DNA of 64,000 nt from Diphasiastrum complanatum (taxonomy: Eukaryota; Streptophyta; Lycopodiopsida; Lycopodiales; Lycopodiaceae), in the NCBI GenBank assembly GCA_029204225.1, contig CM055092.1, forward strand, positions 77,314,261-77,378,260. Direction: 5' to 3'. A program made the position numbers and the translations under genes. The notes under the pieces were generated by a model. The model ran no database searches. It was not told the origin of the DNA and saw only the letters and a program-made list of their open reading frames with translations. Positions 52,901-58,969 of this stretch are shown in pieces (position 1 is the stretch's first letter; each line of letters starts with the position of its first letter).

Positions 52901-55783
52901 TTGGTATTTCAGCTTTTGGTATGTTTAAGATGATTAATAATAGAGTCCAGATAAGTGGGGAGCAAAGGGGTCCGCTTTGTTTCTAGTATTTTGTACTTTG
53001 TCTTTGTCTCAATAACTGGATATTATGGTCTTTTTTTCTACTTTTTATTTTTTTTAATTTTTGATTTCATTTTATTTGAATTATTATCATTATTATTATT
53101 TTTTCTTTCTACTTACTAATTGTCTTGTTTCTTAGTCAACACTGGGTCTACCGAAGAAAATCCAGATTCTTTCGAATCCCAATTAGCAACTTATGCTTGG
53201 GTATTGATGAGACATAAGCGATGTTGTTTGGCTAAGATTTTTTGGTTATTGAATTCTATATTATTGTTTTGATTTAGATCCTTCAACTTTTTGGGTTGCT
53301 TGTATATTGTTTCTAAGCTTTACCTTATGACATCATTGACTTCTCTATTTAAATTTGTGAAATTGGATATATTCGAACTATTCAAATGTCCTAGACGACA
53401 ATAGTAGGATACTCCTTAAAAGCTATGATGGTCCCTAACTAAGCTAATCTAGAAAAGACCTTGGGTTTGCTCAAGAGGAAGATTTTCTACACCATAACTA
53501 AAACATAATGTAGAAGCATGCATAGCACGTTGTCTTTATTAAAAGGAGTGGTAGAATTAGTTAGTCCTCCAACTTCCTTGCATCCATTCATGATCCCATC
53601 ATGTAGATGAAGGTGCATCTCAATGAAATTTATCTCAAATCTACCTAGAATTGAACAAGGTCCTGATGCTATATATGTCCCAATACACTGTTTGACAAAG
53701 AAAGCTTAGTTTTACTTGCTGCTAAAGAAAGGTCGTAGTCTGCAAGCAGCACAGGTAATTGGTTGAAATGTGGTGTGTATGCATGCCCATTTTCAGTGCA
53801 TGAGTGAAAACTAAGAAAGAAAACCATGGTTCATGATTCAGTTTTGAAAAAATAACTACCAAGCTACAAGAGAAAACCAATTAAGTAGAGAAATGCATTT
53901 ACAAACAATTGATCAAACTAAGAAACTTAAATACTATAAGGTACGCTTTCAGCTTATGTAGGCAAGATGCAGATTGAGTTGGAGACCTTTGGTAGAATAT
54001 GCTTCTACAGATAGAAGATTTCTTTTGAGCTTAATTACTTTTAGGCTAGCTAGTCCAATATTCAGAGGGAATACCCAAGGGTGTTTTGTACAACTTTATT
54101 CCTACGATAGATGCAAGATATGTGGTGTCAAGCAAATATATCTACAGCCATAAATAGGGCAAACTGATCTCTGATGAACTTTGACATGCAATACAAACTG
54201 CAAAAAGCTTGGAATAGAACATATTTAAGGCTGTTTCCAAGATGCATCAGGCCTTGGAATATCATTAAGAAAGTTCAGTGTGGCCTATAAGTTGGAGCCA
54301 TTTCAAGGATGTGGGGTTCACTGAATATTATGTGTTAGTAGCTTAAGAAATATTTGCACCAGAGTAATAACTTCATTGGATGTACTGGTCATGCCTTCTA
54401 TGGCTCCAAAAGACTTGAATGCTTTGTTTCTCATTTATTATTCCCTCCCCTTCAATCACCACCTCTGCAACCTCCTTTGCAGCCCTTCTATCAATCCACA
54501 GTCTACATGCTAGTACACTATCAGCTATCAGCTGTTTCTAGTCTAACATTTATATAAATCTATTTTTTTTCACTTATGCTGCATTTAGAGAGCATATCAA
54601 ATCCAGGTATAAGTTTTTACATGGGAGATATTTTTCTTAAAGAGCTCACCATATATTTTGGTACATTTTTTTTGGTAAAAAGGGTATGCACTTCTATTTC
54701 TCCAGAAAAGATTTGTGGGATGTAATATGATATATGTCTTCCAAAAAAAGAAATTTTCTTTCTGAAAAAGGTTAAGGATGAAAAAGTTACCGCTGATAAC
54801 ACTCTTTAAAAGAAGAAAGAAAGCTCCAATCTGGAAAGGGACAGCACACCATTTATTTCATACGACTTCCATGACTCCTTGGGTGACAAAAGTTTGTGCA
54901 TCAAACACATACATCTACGAGATAAATAATACTACTTATAAAGTATGCACACTTTCCATAAATTTAGTGCCCCCTATCAAACCTGCAGAAGCACAAATAG
55001 GGTGTTGAGTTGAAAATCTCATTACTATATTTTTCTAAACCATCTCTCCTCTAATTCTTGATTGTGGTATTGTTGAATTTGAGTTACAAGTATGTTTCAT
55101 ACTAGGTGAGTATGTGTTTATTGGCTTAAAAATAAATTCAGATCTCAGAATTCCAGTTGAGTACCATCACAACTGCTGTACATGCCTTGATCCACAACAT
55201 TTACAGCTCCCAAAGGGAACTCAGATTATTTAAACATCTATCTAATAGGCAGATCTTGCCAAGAAAGTTTAAATCCACATAGCTTATAAATTATCTACAT
55301 AGTTTTGGAGTAGCAGAATAGAGGGTTGCTAATTTCACATTCAAAATATTGCCATAATGTGCCTCAGATTAGACAGTTATTCTTGTATTGTCCGGTTCCA
55401 TTGTCAAGTATTTCCAACAAAACTATTCTTCCTGGCTACTCAATGCATAGAAATACTCCAACTGATATCTACACCTATTTAACAGACAAATCTAGATATA
55501 CAGAGAATCTCAAAGAATAAGTTTTACCCTAGGAACTTAAAGGCTTAGATTATAGCATCTCAAAATCTTTGAAGAGGCTGAAACAGCACCAATTCACAAC
55601 GAAGAAGATCGAAGTTACCTTTTTACGTTGCAAAGAGCTCAGGTCCGACCTGACCATTCCCACCAGATCAGTCAGCTGATCTGTTAGTTTAAAACTAAAC
55701 TGCTTCATGGCATTCTTACTACCATCATGTACTCTCTGAAAGACGTCTTCAACCTCCCAAGTCCACCAAATTTGACTTCCAAC
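13898..55783 (-). CDS. DNAH10-like: Axonemal dynein heavy chain, inner-arm I1-alpha / DNAH10-like, partial (12 exons seen)
   Basis: Exons joined from 55783 down to 13898 give 771 codons with no internal stop. Splice phases agree at every junction and all donors are GT and acceptors AG. In order: linker C-terminus ([20 protein letters not shown]), AAA1 Walker A GPAGTGKT, Walker [18 protein letters not shown], the [15 protein letters not shown] stretch, AAA2 Walker A GPSGGGKT, Walker [23 protein letters not shown], and the start of the AAA3 segment ([13 protein letters not shown]). These are diagnostic of dynein heavy chains; the AAA2 and LFSEG sequences fit DNAH10 best from memory. The product is a microtubule motor of flagellar inner arms, used in plants only in swimming sperm. 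Introns range from 183 bp to 12.4 kb. Both ends of the gene (N-terminal stem, AAA3-AAA6, stalk) are missing and probably outside the window. Confidence 0.93.
14901..15143 (-). CDS. Dynein exon: AAA2-AAA3 linker
   Basis: 81 codons, [17 protein letters not shown] to [21 protein letters not shown]. Acceptor TTTCAG, donor CAG/GTAGCC, phase 0 at both ends. Confidence 0.9.
15338..15542 (-). CDS. Dynein exon: AAA2 C-terminal helices
   Basis: 205 nt, [18 protein letters not shown] to DDKLVTTPQ. Acceptor TAACAG/T at 15543-15544 restores the frame from the previous exon; AAAG/TGGG about 20 bases upstream would also be in frame, so the first few residues are uncertain. Confidence 0.85.
15978..16096 (-). 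CDS. Dynein exon: AAA2 arginine-finger region
   Basis: 119 nt, [19 protein letters not shown] to KWCNSRT. Acceptor ATAG, donor CTAG/GTGAGA, phase 2. Confidence 0.9.
16280..16506 (-). CDS. Dynein exon: AAA2 Walker B
   Basis: 227 nt, (N)[17 protein letters not shown], then [18 protein letters not shown] (Walker B) to NHCKLLFE. Acceptor ACAG/ATCCCG completes an Asn codon split across the 12.4 kb intron. Confidence 0.93.
16507..18446. other. Intron sequence with a degenerate CGTAAG-rich patch
   Basis: No gene seen. At about 18190-18430 short variants of GTCGTAAG / GCCCGTAAGTAG recur irregularly. This is the left flank of the copia insertion at 18452. Confidence 0.4.
18452..18869 (-). repeat. 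3' LTR of the deleted copia element
   Basis: 418 bp, matching 20922-21273 closely apart from one block of about 66 bp. Confidence 0.88.
18885..20402 (-). pseudogene. Copia pol remnant: integrase end, reverse transcriptase, RNase H
   Basis: Read from 20402 downward: [19 protein letters not shown] (integrase with the third catalytic residue, Glu), [16 protein letters not shown], then a jump into RT with [15 protein letters not shown] (YVDD active site, near 19850-19810) and [14 protein letters not shown]. RNase H ends in [18 protein letters not shown] near 18950. Stops and frame changes occur at 20350 (TAA in TPYTP*QNG), near 19930 and near 19100, and parts between the blocks are missing. Confidence 0.85.
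20418..20612. repeat. 24-25 bp tandem repeat, about 8 copies
   Basis: The unit is close to AACAGCTCTGTCAGACTACC followed by AGCG. It lies in the leader of the deleted copia element, right at the junction with the integrase remnant. Confidence 0.85.
20909..20921 (-). other. Primer binding site, tRNA-iMet type
   Basis: On minus TGGTATCAGAGC lies directly inside the 5' LTR. Confidence 0.85.
20922..21273 (-). repeat. 5' LTR of the deleted copia element
   Basis: 352 bp, paired with 18452-18869; followed by AATAT. Confidence 0.88.
21279..21859. other. Intron with TCG/GTC trinucleotide-rich patch
   Basis: Around 21296-21372 the sequence is built of GTCGTT, ATCGTT and GTCGAT units. No gene seen in the rest. 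Confidence 0.4.
21860..22277 (-). repeat. 3' LTR of the LARD-like element
   Basis: Matches 25729-26125; the terminal CATAACA of the other copy has decayed here to CATAATG. Confidence 0.65.
22278..25728 (-). other. Internal region of the LARD-like element
   Basis: Several ORFs of 60-253 codons exist on minus, but they are Ser/Leu/Val-rich and show no family motif. The part nearest the primer site (24950-25720) resembles 45580-48330, which identifies a second copy. Confidence 0.5.
25729..26125 (-). repeat. 5' LTR of the LARD-like element
   Basis: 397 bp, on plus TGTTATGAAC to GTCCATAACA. Confidence 0.7.
26126..28910. other. Intron sequence without a recognisable gene
   Basis: No coding signal seen. 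It holds a 92-bp tandem duplication (26753-26936) and a diverged pair of about 60 bp near 27968-28083. Confidence 0.4.
26753..26936. repeat. 92-bp tandem duplication, two copies
   Basis: Units 26753-26844 and 26845-26936 differ at very few positions and contain AAATGAGCTGCCTATAGCCC. Confidence 0.9.
28911..29142 (-). CDS. Dynein exon: AAA2 with Walker A
   Basis: 232 nt, [36 protein letters not shown] (AAA2 P-loop) to TSELYGLM. Donor ATGA/GTAAGT in phase 1, followed by a 12.4 kb intron. The acceptor GAGCAG/GAAAAT is chosen because it joins DLK to ENGYLV in frame. Confidence 0.92.
29748..30072 (-). CDS. Dynein exon: AAA1-AAA2 connection
   Basis: 325 nt, [35 protein letters not shown], then [15 protein letters not shown] to EHDLK. 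Donor AAG/GTGAGA. Confidence 0.92.
30342..30547 (-). CDS. Dynein exon: AAA1 sensor region
   Basis: 206 nt from [17 protein letters not shown] through [15 protein letters not shown] and KALFRPV to CEIMLFSEG. Acceptor ATGCAG, donor GG/GTAATC. The reading frame is also open upstream of the acceptor, but that part does not match the family. Confidence 0.92.
30931..31100 (-). mobile_element. Possible LTR end with primer site (remnant)
   Basis: On minus TTACAGTGGTATCAAAGC reads as an LTR end (TTACA) one base before a tRNA-iMet primer site with one mismatch, at about 30948-30931. No partner LTR or retroelement protein was found, and the right limit given is arbitrary. Confidence 0.3.
31101..33289. 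other. Intron sequence without a recognisable gene
   Basis: AT-rich sequence with no coding signal or repeat structure that I can see. Confidence 0.35.
33290..33409 (-). CDS. Dynein exon: AAA1 Walker B
   Basis: 40 codons, [16 protein letters not shown] then [19 protein letters not shown]. The Asp-Glu of Walker B is intact. It lies between a 10.9 kb and a 2.7 kb intron. Confidence 0.93.
33869..34954 (+). repeat. 5' LTR of the copia element
   Basis: Starts TGTTATGGTTTAAG and ends TATAACA. The first six bases have no match at the start of the 3' LTR. Confidence 0.85.
34956..34967 (+). other. Primer binding site, tRNA-iMet
   Basis: TGGTATCAGAGC one base after the LTR. Confidence 0.9.
34969..35781 (+). 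pseudogene. Copia gag
   Basis: 270 codons starting [20 protein letters not shown], with the [10 protein letters not shown] and [11 protein letters not shown] blocks of plant copia gag (UBN2-like). The last 20 residues are out of frame: the true continuation, two CCHC knuckles [14 protein letters not shown] and [14 protein letters not shown], is read in the next frame from about 35721. A single small indel near 35700-35720 therefore splits gag from pol. Confidence 0.85.
35721..37066 (+). pseudogene. Copia zinc knuckles, protease and integrase
   Basis: One open frame carries two zinc knuckles, protease core [11 protein letters not shown] (about 35971), the integrase zinc region (HARLYHMS and the Cys of DSCMLGKM) and the catalytic core: [11 protein letters not shown] (first Asp), then LRSNRGGEY where the second Asp is Asn, then [10 protein letters not shown] (Glu). 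The Asp-to-Asn change should abolish integration. The frame ends at 37064 by a one-base shift; [11 protein letters not shown] continues in another frame. Confidence 0.85.
37067..38858 (+). pseudogene. Copia reverse transcriptase and RNase H
   Basis: Pieces in changing frames: [15 protein letters not shown] (integrase end), a Glu-rich spacer near 37350-37430, [11 protein letters not shown], a TAA near 37722, [27 protein letters not shown] at 38079-38081, then [11 protein letters not shown] (RT active site, about 38091). RT passes directly from YHNLIGSL to IDASWASN, so the end of RT and the start of RNase H are deleted. RNase H resumes with [11 protein letters not shown] and ends in [11 protein letters not shown]. 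Confidence 0.85.
38894..39971 (+). repeat. 3' LTR of the copia element
   Basis: Matches 33875-34954. It ends TATAACA and is followed by AAAAA. Confidence 0.85.
39977..40740. other. Intron sequence without a recognisable gene
   Basis: No coding or repeat signal seen. Confidence 0.35.
40745..42254 (-). pseudogene. Gypsy gag and aspartic protease
   Basis: Starts [20 protein letters not shown] frameshift near 41870 leads into [19 protein letters not shown] and [20 protein letters not shown] (gag core), a Pro/Ser-rich linker, a TAG near 41297, then the knuckle [14 protein letters not shown] and protease [13 protein letters not shown], ending in LILGADWF near 40790. This is the gypsy gag-protease order. 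Confidence 0.8.
43272..43726 (-). repeat. LTR-like block of the truncated gypsy element
   Basis: Bounded by the primer site on one side and GTCCATAAC on the other. No second copy is present in the window, so the limits are approximate. Confidence 0.5.
43727..44272. other. Intron sequence upstream of the AAA1 Walker B exon
   Basis: No gene seen. Confidence 0.3.
44273..44510 (-). CDS. Dynein exon: AAA1 with Walker A
   Basis: 238 nt, [18 protein letters not shown], then [20 protein letters not shown] (ATP-binding P-loop of the main motor site) to NCGDGLDYK. The acceptor is TTGTAG before GCAG, which gives the family's RQCTG at the junction. Confidence 0.93.
44696..44841 (-). CDS. Dynein exon: end of linker
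   Basis: 146 nt, [18 protein letters not shown] to [12 protein letters not shown]. Acceptor AACAG, donor TTAG/GTGACT, ends in phase 2. It follows a 10.8 kb intron. Confidence 0.9.
44842..45579. other. Intron sequence with short palindromic repeats
   Basis: No gene. TGAAAACGCAATGCTGAAAA is duplicated near 45393-45440, and CCTAGGAAC / GTTCCTAGG arms recur near 45470-45545. Confidence 0.4.
46721..46975. mobile_element. hAT-like MITE with 8-bp target duplication
   Basis: 255 bp, starts CATAGTGTCCCC and ends GGGACCTATG. It is flanked by perfect GTTCAATC at 46713-46720 and 46976-46983. An 8-bp duplication and inverted ends with A at position 2 and G at position 5 fit the hAT superfamily. GGTACC palindromes and the core TCCCGTGTTATTTTCG tie it to copies A, B and C. 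Confidence 0.8.
47466..47516. repeat. Inverted repeat, possible hairpin
   Basis: GCGATCCGGGAA and TTCCCGGATCGC are separated by about 13 bases. Related GCGATCC words occur at 46540-46580, so both may belong to one decayed MITE. Confidence 0.5.
48506..48552. repeat. G-tract-rich hairpin-forming segment
   Basis: Five runs of four to six G in 47 bases with one CCCCCC run between them; it could fold as a hairpin or a G-quadruplex. It stands out from the AT-rich surroundings. Confidence 0.6.
48553..49896. other. Intron sequence, decayed repeats only
   Basis: No gene. Around 48790-48890 GTTTCTGAA / TTCAGAAA and AACGCG words form imperfect inverted repeats. 48960-49040 resembles the LTR at 43440-43520 (GGGAAAATAGTGC, CCTTCC). 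Confidence 0.35.
49897..50324. mobile_element. 3' fragment of the hAT-like transposon family (A/B type)
   Basis: Two CCAAT-containing units (49897-50080), a poly-T/A-rich stretch and a GGTACC-rich end finishing GGTACTATG, in the same order as 11446-11840 of copy B. The left part, with both genes, is missing. Confidence 0.75.
50325..51300. other. Intron sequence without a recognisable gene
   Basis: Nothing supported; it may include the 5' part of the Penelope-like element. Confidence 0.3.
51308..51600 (+). pseudogene. GIY-YIG endonuclease domain of a Penelope-like element
   Basis: VIYVI, a TAG, NIRSNSM, then VYVGQT (the YIG half), [11 protein letters not shown], and after a frame change [20 protein letters not shown], which carries the conserved Glu position. 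[12 protein letters not shown] closes the domain, much like the REK-WI--L-T end in this family. The nuclease nicks target DNA to prime reverse transcription. Confidence 0.68.
51749..52930 (+). pseudogene. Penelope-like reverse transcriptase, internally deleted
   Basis: In order: [20 protein letters not shown] (51890-51946), [18 protein letters not shown] (about 52098-52150), [15 protein letters not shown] (motif A with its Asp, from 52350), then directly [10 protein letters not shown]. After a TAG come [25 protein letters not shown] and, in another frame, [15 protein letters not shown]. These blocks are typical of Penelope-like RT. The region with motif B and the catalytic YxDD is absent between about 52480 and 52580. 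Confidence 0.75.
52991..55618. other. Intron sequence without a recognisable gene
   Basis: T-rich stretch at 53020-53110 (poly-T and ATT repeats). No coding or repeat structure otherwise seen. Confidence 0.35.
55619..55783 (-). CDS. Dynein exon: linker region
   Basis: 55 codons, phase 0 at both ends, [16 protein letters not shown] to [10 protein letters not shown]. Acceptor TGTAG, donor AAG/GTAACT. It encodes part of the linker (power-stroke lever) before AAA1. It is the most upstream exon found. Confidence 0.88.
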
Positions 55784-57105
55784 CTACAGCAGAGAGTATT
55801 TATTAGATCTCTATCGACTGGAGATTTGGGATTTATGTTGCCAGCAATGCTCTATTTTAAATTGCTAATCAAAATAGTCAATTTGTTGAAGCTTTCAAAT
55901 GTATGGGAAATGACCCATTTATGAAGCACTTATAAGTGTGTATTTAGACATTATTGGGGCCTTATTATTAAGCCCCTCAGATATTTTTATTATATGTTTG
56001 CATCTATTATGTGATGAGCCCTATGGCACCTACTTTTACTCATATGTTTTATTCAATCTTATCGACTGGTAAATGTAGGAGGCATGGGTACTCATGCCGG
56101 GATGATGGGTGCCTAACCTTATCAAGAACACTCTCTAGTAATACCATCCAAAAACCCTAAAGGGGCTCCAAACAAATATTGCACGCCATTTGGTAGATTT
56201 TGGAGATCTTTGTCTGAGACTATCAAGTAAAATCCCTTGAGAGGACCTGCAATCCACTACAAGATCTGTCTATTATTAATTTTACAGAGATCTTAGTCAG
56301 AGATCAACATATGACCTGCAGTGTATTTTCCACTATTGATCTTATGAGATCTGTATATGATGATTTGTTCTTGGGAGCAAAAGCTTTCTAAGGATGAAAG
56401 AATTTTCTCTTGCATGGTGAACACATTTCCAGCATGAAGAAAGCACTTTTCAGCAAAGAAAACACATTTGTATAGCATGTTCATTGGCTTGCTGCCAACA
56501 TTTCCAGCTTGGAGAGAGTGGAGACAGCCTTTACACAGGACCTACTGCTTGCTGCTCACCATCTACAAGCTTCAGCTTGTAATGGTTTGTCCCTCTCTTT
56601 TCATTTTATAAGTCAAAAGCAGGGGTTTCTTAAGCCCTAAAATTCAAAGAGTATAAGTTGCAGGGCAATCGTTAGAATTTCAGCGTGAAATTTTGTAGAA
56701 CCTCTCTTGTAAACTATTGGACAGGGTTACATTGCTACTGGGTTGTTATAGCTGGAAAGTAGGATTCTGGAAAACCACCTCCTCTTCGGGTAATTTTCCT
56801 CACGTGCTAGCGTGCTAATTAAAGTTGTTTTTGGAACTAACTTGCATTTTTGCCTTCCTATTATGAAATCGTATAAGGATGAGCCTTTGAACAGTCCACT
56901 CGCGTTTTTTGAAACACATTTTATGGGCAGACATGATGTACACCATTTATAGTCACTTGGGGCTGCAGATGAGTGGAGAGCACTTGCCGGTGAGAGGCAA
57001 AAATTTATCTTGAAAAACAGCAAATTGCATTGCTATAGTCTCAGACTCGGCATGCTACCACTAGGTTTGTTCTCTATACGGATTTTATTACACACCCGTC
57101 TGTTC
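55784..57105. other. Sequence upstream of the first dynein exon seen
   Basis: Expected to be intron. I looked on minus for the preceding linker exon and did not find it. Confidence 0.35.
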
Positions 57106-58716
57106 TTATACGGACTTGATGATATCCCGATCTATGGTCAATTTTACTGAAAAACTTAGCCCCGTTGAGTTGATCATACAACTCGTCTACTCGAGGCATT
57201 GGGTACTTATTCTTAATTGTGACCTTATTGAGAGCTCTTTAATCTACGCAAAGACGCATAGACCCCTCCTTTTTCACCAATAGGACTGGTGAGGCCCATG
57301 GTGAACTATTGGTCTGAATTTGGCCTTTCCCAAGATAATTTGTTAACTGCCTAGTTATGTCTTCATCCTCTGTTCGGCTGCCTCAATACGGTGTAGTTGC
57401 AATTCTGGGTTGCCCCATCATCAACCATAACTCTTACTGTTGCCAATTTTACCATGCATACGTACTAGCATGTGGCCCAAAGCTGAAGGGTCTCACTGGC
57501 ATTGCAGAAGTTAATTGGCAACAGTGTTCATGATCTTCATGAAACACTTTTATCGCGGAAGCTGCCGAGTCACTTGGGAAGCTTACAATCTGAACAAGAT
57601 GAACTTGTTTTTTATCTTTTTTAATGAATGGCCCCTTGGGACACTGTCTGTGACTGTGTGACACTTGCCCATACACACAAAGCACAAACGTTCTTGTTTG
57701 GCTTTCTCAAAATCTTTTGGTTTTAAGGGATGTATGAGTGATGGACGTTTTTGAGGAGCTTCATTCTTAACTTTTTCTTCTTTCTTTCTTTTAAAAAATT
57801 TCTTTTTAAATTGAAAGTCTTTCTGAGTAGGTTGCTCAGAAAAGGATTGTTGTTTCGCATTCTTCCTACCCACTGAATCATCATAGATTTGAGCATATCT
57901 GAGAGCTTGCTCTAAGGTAGTAGGCGAGTTTCTCTGGACCTCTACTTTGTAATCATCTCGAAGCCCACAGACAAACCCTCTGACTTTTTGATAGTCATCC
58001 ATATTTTTTATCTTTAATATGGCCTCTCGATACTGCGAGATTTAATGTATTAAGGATTTATCCATTACTGTTCTCTCCCAGGCTTCCCAGGGTCTATCGA
58101 GTTCATTTTCAGGTAGAAACTCTCGTAGGAAGGCCTCTTCAAAAGCCTTCCATGACCAGGGGGTCTGCCCGGTCTCCTGGAGGTTTAACCACCACTTATA
58201 GGCCATGCGTCCTCAGGAAAGACTGGCCTCGATTGCTTGCAAATGGTCAGGGGTCTGTTTAAGAGCATGTATGTTCTTCCATTTGCTGAGGAAGGTATGT
58301 AAAATGTCTGCATTTCTATCCTTCTCTTCCCTAATAAAAGTAGGAGGTTTTAAGTCTTTAAAGACACTGGGATGAGACCATATAGGCTCACCGGATATTG
58401 ATGGAAGTGGTGAAGGGGACAGTTGAGAAGTGGAAGGGAGACTTCCTTTTGCGAAGCTCGAGATTAAATCTTTGAGCTCGGCGAACGAGTCTTCCACACT
58501 GGAATTGAAATTGGCTAAAGCCAGTTTCAATTCATCCACCTCTGTTACCAAGTAGAGATGCTGCTCCTTGGTAACCAAATCGTCTAGTTCTTCGGCGAAT
58601 TGTTCCTGTTCTTCCACTTCCATGGGTTCTTTCCCTTTACTGAAAACTAAGGCTTTTGTTTCCAATTCGTCGATGCCTCTCTCTTGGGGTTGATCAGGTC
58701 CCTGAGGAGTGGTCAT
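57106..58716 (-). pseudogene. Gypsy gag, protease remnant and partial RT
   Basis: Starts MTTPQGPDQPQERGIDELET, nearly the same as 1548 onward. It is broken near 58210 (TGA), 58040 and 57660; the knuckle CFVCMGKCHTVTD is damaged; most of the protease is deleted; and RT blocks [17 protein letters not shown] remain at the end. Confidence 0.82.
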
Positions 58717-58960
58717 TTTCGGAACGGAAAAGATGTACCTTAGATTCTTACTAGAACAAGAAGAAAGATTGACTGAAACTAGCAAAAACGAAAGGTAGAG
58801 TACTTAGCTCTGTCTCAAGTTTGTACTTCAAAAGAAAAAGCAAGAAAAATCCTCAGTTTTTCTGTGGCTGACAAAACTGGCTCCCCACACTACATGCAGG
58901 ATCCACTGCAAGGAGGAACTGATTGAAGGTAGTCTAGAAGATTTAGCTTCAGATTGGCCG
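57106..58960 (-). mobile_element. Ty3/gypsy relic, same family as 417-6704
   Basis: On minus it reads leader, gag from 58716, protease remnant and the first RT blocks, then stops inside RT at about 57106 (GGGATATCATCAAGTCCG matches the other copy). LTRs are absent. The right end meets the LINE relic near 58960. Confidence 0.8.
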
Positions 58961-58969
58961 AGAAACCCT

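Larger units (their letters stand above)
51308..52990 (+). mobile_element. Penelope-like retroelement relic with N-terminal GIY-YIG nuclease
   Basis: Two domains lie on the same strand about 150-200 bases apart: a GIY-YIG endonuclease (51308-51600), then a Penelope-type reverse transcriptase (51749-52930). In classic Penelope elements the nuclease follows the RT; nuclease-first order is known from the Naiad/Chlamys clade. Several frameshifts and stops show that it is dead. The RT segment with motif B and the YxDD site is deleted. No terminal repeats were recognised, so limits follow the protein matches. Confidence 0.7.
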
